In this document: in pieces, positions 60,855-64,000 of the stretch
Position numbering within the stretch: the stretch's first letter is position 1
Layout of the letters: each line of letters begins with the position of its first letter
Assembly: GCF_000270305.1 (NCBI RefSeq)
Contig: NC_015737.1
Coordinates: 1,798,501 to 1,862,500 of the forward strand
Reading direction: 5' to 3'
Length of the DNA: 64,000 nt
Source of the DNA: Clostridium sp. SY8519
GTDB lineage: Bacteria > Bacillota > Clostridia > Lachnospirales > Lachnospiraceae
Made by a program: the position numbers and the translations under genes
Notes under the pieces: model-generated
The model's database searches: none
The model's input: only the letters and a program-made list of their open reading frames with translations
What the model was told of the DNA's origin: nothing

Positions 60855-61871
60855 ATGAGAAGAAATGGGATCAAACGAAACCAGCCGGATGGCTATCGTG
60901 AAACTATTCAACGGGGAATTCAGGCGGTGCGGCACAGTTCCATGCGGCTGACAGAAGGAGTCGGGACAGAAGAAGAAAAGACTGAGAGACTGCGCAGGGA
61001 ACTGGAAACTGCGGACGCTGTTGTCATAGGTGCGGGAGCCGGTCTTTCCACAGCGGCAGGGCTGACCTACAGCGGAGAACGGTTTAACCGGTATTTTTTC
61101 GATTTTGCGGAAACTTACGGAATACAGGATATGTATTCCGGCGGTTTTTATCCATTTCCGGATGAGGAAACCCGCTGGGCCTGGTGGGCACGTCATATTT
61201 ACTTCAACCGGTATATTGACCCGCCGAAATCGGTATATCATCAGCTGCTGTCGCTGGTGAATGAGAAAGATTATTTTGTGATTACGACGAATGTGGACCA
61301 CCAGTTTCAGAGAGCCGGCTTTGGGAAGGAAAGACTGTTCTATACCCAGGGAGATTACGGCTTGTTTCAGCAGGAAGACGTCTCGCTGCAGAAAACTTAT
61401 GATAATCGGGACTGGGTGATGGAAGCAATGGCGGCGCAGGGATTTGCGCGGGATGAAAACGATCTCTTCCATGTGCCGGAAGACAGAAAACTGCGGATGC
61501 GGATTCCGACAGAATTGATTCCGGCCTGCCCGGATGACGGAAGCGCGGTTACGATGAATCTGCGGGCAGATGATACCTTTGTGGAAGATACAGGGTGGCA
61601 CAGAGCATCTGCCGCTTACGCGGAGTTTCTCCGCAGACAGGAAAGCCGCCATGTGCTGTTTCTGGAACTGGGAGTGGGTGCTAATACCCCGGTGATCATC
61701 AAGTATCCATTCTGGGCGTATACGGCGGAAAATCCGAGGGCCTTCTATGCCTGCGTCAACAGAGGTGAGGCATACTGCCCGCGGGAGATTGCAGAGAGAT
61801 CCGTATGCATCGACGGGAATATTGAAGAAGTATTGCAGAAGATGTTTAAGAAAAAGAACCAAAGAACCTAA
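60855..61871 (+). CDS. SirTM-like Sir2-family protein
   Basis: 338 residues. The NAD-binding motif is GAGAGLSTAAG (59-69). TTNVDHQF (144-151) gives the conserved Asn and Asp. The usual catalytic His is replaced by Gln165 in YTQGDYGLF, as in class M sirtuins (SirTM), which mono-ADP-ribosylate a lipoylated carrier protein. A CPDDG stretch near 225 is a reduced zinc motif. Known SirTM genes sit with a macrodomain protein and a lipoate-related gene; neither is present next to this one. TTAACGGAGGGATACG precedes the ATG. Two truncated copies of its 3' end lie downstream, beyond an inserted ATPase gene. Confidence 0.85.
   Translation: MRRNGIKRNQPDGYRETIQRGIQAVRHSSMRLTEGVGTEEEKTERLRRELETADAVVIGAGAGLSTAAGLTYSGERFNRYFFDFAETYGIQDMYSGGFYPFPDEETRWAWWARHIYFNRYIDPPKSVYHQLLSLVNEKDYFVITTNVDHQFQRAGFGKERLFYTQGDYGLFQQEDVSLQKTYDNRDWVMEAMAAQGFARDENDLFHVPEDRKLRMRIPTELIPACPDDGSAVTMNLRADDTFVEDTGWHRASAAYAEFLRRQESRHVLFLELGVGANTPVIIKYPFWAYTAENPRAFYACVNRGEAYCPREIAERSVCIDGNIEEVLQKMFKKKNQRT
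61683..61856 (+). repeat. Copy 1 of sirtuin 3'-end repeat (within intact gene)
   Basis: The last about 175 bases of the sirtuin coding region. They are repeated at 63313-63480 with strong protein identity (NTPVIIKYPFWAYTAENP shared), the offset being exactly 1630 bases, and partly again at 63493-63545. The AAA_14 gene lies between copies 1 and 2. Confidence 0.85.
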
Positions 61872-61958
61872 AACAATCCTTGACGCAGGGGCATCATATG
61901 TGCAATTATTTTAGAAAAAAGGGAAATGAACCCGAAATATAAAATGGAGAATATGACA

Positions 61959-63245
61959 ATGATAGAACGTAAGCGTTATCTTGATAAACTAATTTCCAGA
62001 ATTGACAACAAGATGATCAAAGTGATTACCGGTGTCAGGAGATCGGGAAAAAGCACACTTTTATTCAATTTGTTTTATCATTACCTGATAAATTCCGGTG
62101 TTCCGGAAGATCATATCATTATGCTTTCGCTTGATGATATTGACAACAGTGAATACCGGGATCCGGAAAAATTGTATGCATTTCTGAAAGAAAAAATCCG
62201 CAATTCTTCGGAACAATACTTTATCTTTCTGGATGAAATCCAGCTTGCGATTTCTAAAGAAGAACTGAAACAGAAAGATACAAATGTCAGACTGTACGGC
62301 GTCCTGAACGGATTGCTGAGAAAAGGAAATGCAGATGTTTTTGTCACAGGCAGCAACTCGAAACTGCTTGCGACAGATGTGCTGACAGAGTTTCGCGGAA
62401 GAGGTGATGAAGTTCATATATTGCCGCTTGTATTTTCGGAATATTACCCTGCAGTTCATCAGCCAAAGGAAGAGGCCTGGCGGGATTATCTGCTCTATGG
62501 TGGGATGCCGCATATTCTCTCGTTGCATAATGATGAGCAGAAGACGCAGTATTTGAATTCCCTGAACAAAGAGATTTATCTGCGTGACATTCAGGAGAGA
62601 TATGAAGTGACCAATCTGACGGGTATGGAAGAACTGATGAAGGTCATTGCATCATCAGTCGGTTCATTGACAAACCCTCAGAGAATTTCTGATACCTTTA
62701 AAAGTTCAGGAATGAAGGGGATCTCGTCCCCGACGATCAAAGAATATCTTACATATCTTCAGGATGCGGGCTTAATTTCTAAAACGGAAAGATATGACGT
62801 AAAAGGAAGAAAATACATCTCAACACCAGTGAAATACTATTACGCAGATACCGGGCTGAGAAACGCACTGCTCGGATTCCGTCAGTTTGAAGAAACGCAT
62901 CTGATGGAGAATGTTATTTACAATGAGCTGCTTTATCGCGGGTATTCTGTCGATGTTGGTGTGGTACCTGTTCAAACGGCAGAAAATGGGTCAAGAATGA
63001 AAAGAAAGCTGGAGATTGATTTTATTGCCAATCAAGGCAGCAGGCGATATTATCTGCAGTCAGCCTTTGCAATCCCGGATCAGGAAAAGATGAATCAGGA
63101 ACAGGAATCACTGGTTCGTGTACCTGATTCGTTTAAGAAAATCATCGTCACAGGTACGAATTCCCCTCTTTGGAGAAATGAACAGGGAATTACGGTCATG
63201 TCGATTTATGATTTCCTTCTGAATGACAACAGTCTTGAGATGTGA
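61959..63245 (+). CDS. AAA_14/DUF4143 ATP-binding protein (second copy type)
   Basis: 428 residues from the ATG at 61959, which lies 9 bases after GGAG; in-frame ATGs at 61926, 61944 and 61953 are less well spaced. Walker A is GVRRSGKST (25-33) and Walker B YFIFLDEIQL. TGSNSKLLATDVLTEFRGR is the sensor stretch. The C-terminal DUF4143 domain shows NVIYNELLYRGYSVDVG and LEIDFIAN in a nuclease-like arrangement. It is only distantly similar to the ATPase at 41589. Base composition is more A+T-rich than its neighbours. It sits between the sirtuin gene and truncated copies of its end, which marks it as a late arrival. Confidence 0.92.
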   Translation: MIERKRYLDKLISRIDNKMIKVITGVRRSGKSTLLFNLFYHYLINSGVPEDHIIMLSLDDIDNSEYRDPEKLYAFLKEKIRNSSEQYFIFLDEIQLAISKEELKQKDTNVRLYGVLNGLLRKGNADVFVTGSNSKLLATDVLTEFRGRGDEVHILPLVFSEYYPAVHQPKEEAWRDYLLYGGMPHILSLHNDEQKTQYLNSLNKEIYLRDIQERYEVTNLTGMEELMKVIASSVGSLTNPQRISDTFKSSGMKGISSPTIKEYLTYLQDAGLISKTERYDVKGRKYISTPVKYYYADTGLRNALLGFRQFEETHLMENVIYNELLYRGYSVDVGVVPVQTAENGSRMKRKLEIDFIANQGSRRYYLQSAFAIPDQEKMNQEQESLVRVPDSFKKIIVTGTNSPLWRNEQGITVMSIYDFLLNDNSLEM

Positions 63246-63312
63246 TTTGCAAAAGCATAGGCGGCAGACTGCAGAAACAAGCAGAAAATATATTCTGGTG
63301 CGCAATAAATTA

Positions 63313-63579
63313 AATACCCCGGTGATCATCAAGTATCCCTTCTGGGCGTATACAGCCGAAAATCCGAAGGCCCGCTACGCCTGCATCAACAAAGGCGAGG
63401 CGTACTGCCCGGAGGAGATTGGGGACAGAGCCGTGTGTGTGGACGGGGATATTGGTGAGGTACTTAAGAAATTGAAAATATTTTCTGCAGACGTCGAGGC
63501 ATACTGTCCGCAGGAGATTGCGGACAGAGCCGTGGGTATGGACGGAAATCCCGGGACAGCACAGAAAAAGCCGGTCTAG
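63313..63579 (+). pseudogene. Truncated second and third sirtuin 3' ends
   Basis: In frame the sequence reads NTPVIIKYPFWAYTAENP, then ACINKGEAYCPEEIGDRAV and IGEVLKKLK, matching the sirtuin C-terminus. Directly afterwards VEAYCPQEIADRAVGMDG repeats the same element a third time (63493-63545) before a stop. The 5' parts of both copies are gone. The open frame begins at 63223 inside the ATPase stop region without a credible start. These are remnants of at least two former sirtuin genes or of repeated tail duplication. Confidence 0.75.
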
Positions 63580-64000
63580 GCATCTGCCCGGGTCAGATGG
63601 CGGATCCAGGTATAGCTGCGGAATTTGATAAAGGTGGGCAGCCCTTTGAAAATCTGATCCGACTGGATGCAGATGACTACCAGTTCCACCGGAAGTTTCC
63701 ACCAGAAAGCAGCCATGAAGGACAGAGGCATCACGATGCACCAGGTGCTGATCAGGTTCATCTTCATGGTGAATTCTCCGTTGCCGGCGCCCTGAATGAT
63801 GCCGAAGCTGACAGGCATCTGATAAGACATGCCGATCATGACGAAACTTAAGATAATCAGCAGATGGTAGGCAATGGTCATGGTGTTGTCATTCAGGGTA
63901 TACAGAGACAGCAGCGGTTTGCTCAGCAGGGCCAGCAAAGCAGCCAGAATCAGGCCGATTACCACATCGATCACCGCCATGGTGCGTCCGTCGGATTTTA
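63576..64000 (-). CDS. MATE-family transporter (partial)
   Basis: The C-terminal about 141 residues of a multidrug and toxin extrusion protein; the frame is open to the window edge, so the N-terminal two-thirds lie beyond 64000. Helical segments include VIDVVIGLILAALLALLSKPL and LLIILSFVMIGMSYQMP, and GIIQGAGNGEF is a typical late MATE signature. The last residues, SYTWIRHLTRADA, are cytoplasmic. It converges with the sirtuin remnants and overlaps their stop by four bases. Substrate unknown. Confidence 0.85.
   Translation of the reverse strand, partial: KSDGRTMAVIDVVIGLILAALLALLSKPLLSLYTLNDNTMTIAYHLLIILSFVMIGMSYQMPVSFGIIQGAGNGEFTMKMNLISTWCIVMPLSFMAAFWWKLPVELVVICIQSDQIFKGLPTFIKFRSYTWIRHLTRADA

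Overview
The window looks like a chromosomal segment of an anaerobic Firmicute of class Clostridia, most likely Lachnospiraceae. The basis is gene content: a SCIFF six-cysteine peptide with its radical SAM maturase, fused SecDF, DUF1934 and DUF815 proteins, butyrate-type thiolase and 3-hydroxybutyryl-CoA dehydrogenase, Gram-positive style two-component systems, and debris of a Clostridia-type conjugative element. Base composition is near balanced over the core and more A+T-rich in the accessory parts. No rRNA, tRNA or CRISPR array was seen.

Core region, 0-37.9 kb. The order is: a DUF1934 protein and glutamate racemase; an opposing membrane-anchored unknown; a trigger-factor-like lipoprotein foldase with asnS; recJ, a methyltransferase and hslO; an opposing degenerate ATPase-like gene and a CNNM/CBS membrane protein; the SCIFF peptide, its maturase and secDF; glyA and serS; carAB; thl and hbd; a PhoPR-like two-component system; a small membrane protein; a DUF815 AAA+ ATPase; a beta-CASP nuclease-like protein; a polysaccharide deacetylase; a VOC protein; a PHP phosphatase; a YerC/TrpR-like regulator; pcrA; a small acidic membrane protein; and rlmD.

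Accessory region, 37.9-46 kb. rlmD stops just after its conserved core. A short fragment resembling the C-terminal tail found on some Clostridia RlmD proteins lies about 5.3 kb downstream. Between them are remains of an integrative conjugative element (truncated RepA_N initiator, DUF4315 3' remnant, DUF4366/CD1107 protein, a frameshifted element gene). A TetR-CPBP pair with a 26-bp palindromic operator, an AAA_14/DUF4143 ATPase and a small CxxC protein are mixed in. Next come an ArsR-Acr3 arsenite module, a MazG-like protein, and a duplicated stub of a response-regulator promoter and start.

Accessory metabolism and envelope region, 45.8-60.7 kb. A LysR regulator, MFS transporter, short-chain dehydrogenase, four-cluster ferredoxin, aldehyde:ferredoxin-oxidoreductase-family enzyme and hexapeptide acetyltransferase form an apparently self-contained redox cluster of unknown substrate. 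It is bounded by 53-bp imperfect direct repeats; the right copy is the promoter and start of a VanRS-like two-component system. That system is followed by a MacB/FtsX-type ABC exporter, a secreted CAP-domain protein and a metallo-beta-lactamase-fold hydrolase.

Right end, 60.8-64 kb. A SirTM-like sirtuin is followed by a second AAA_14/DUF4143 ATPase and then two truncated copies of the sirtuin 3' end, so the ATPase gene sits inside a decayed sirtuin array. A MATE transporter on the minus strand runs off the window.

The strongest leads are the sirtuin tail array around the ATPase, the repeat-bounded oxidoreductase cluster, the split rlmD with its element remnant, and the SCIFF locus with a hairpin between peptide and maturase.
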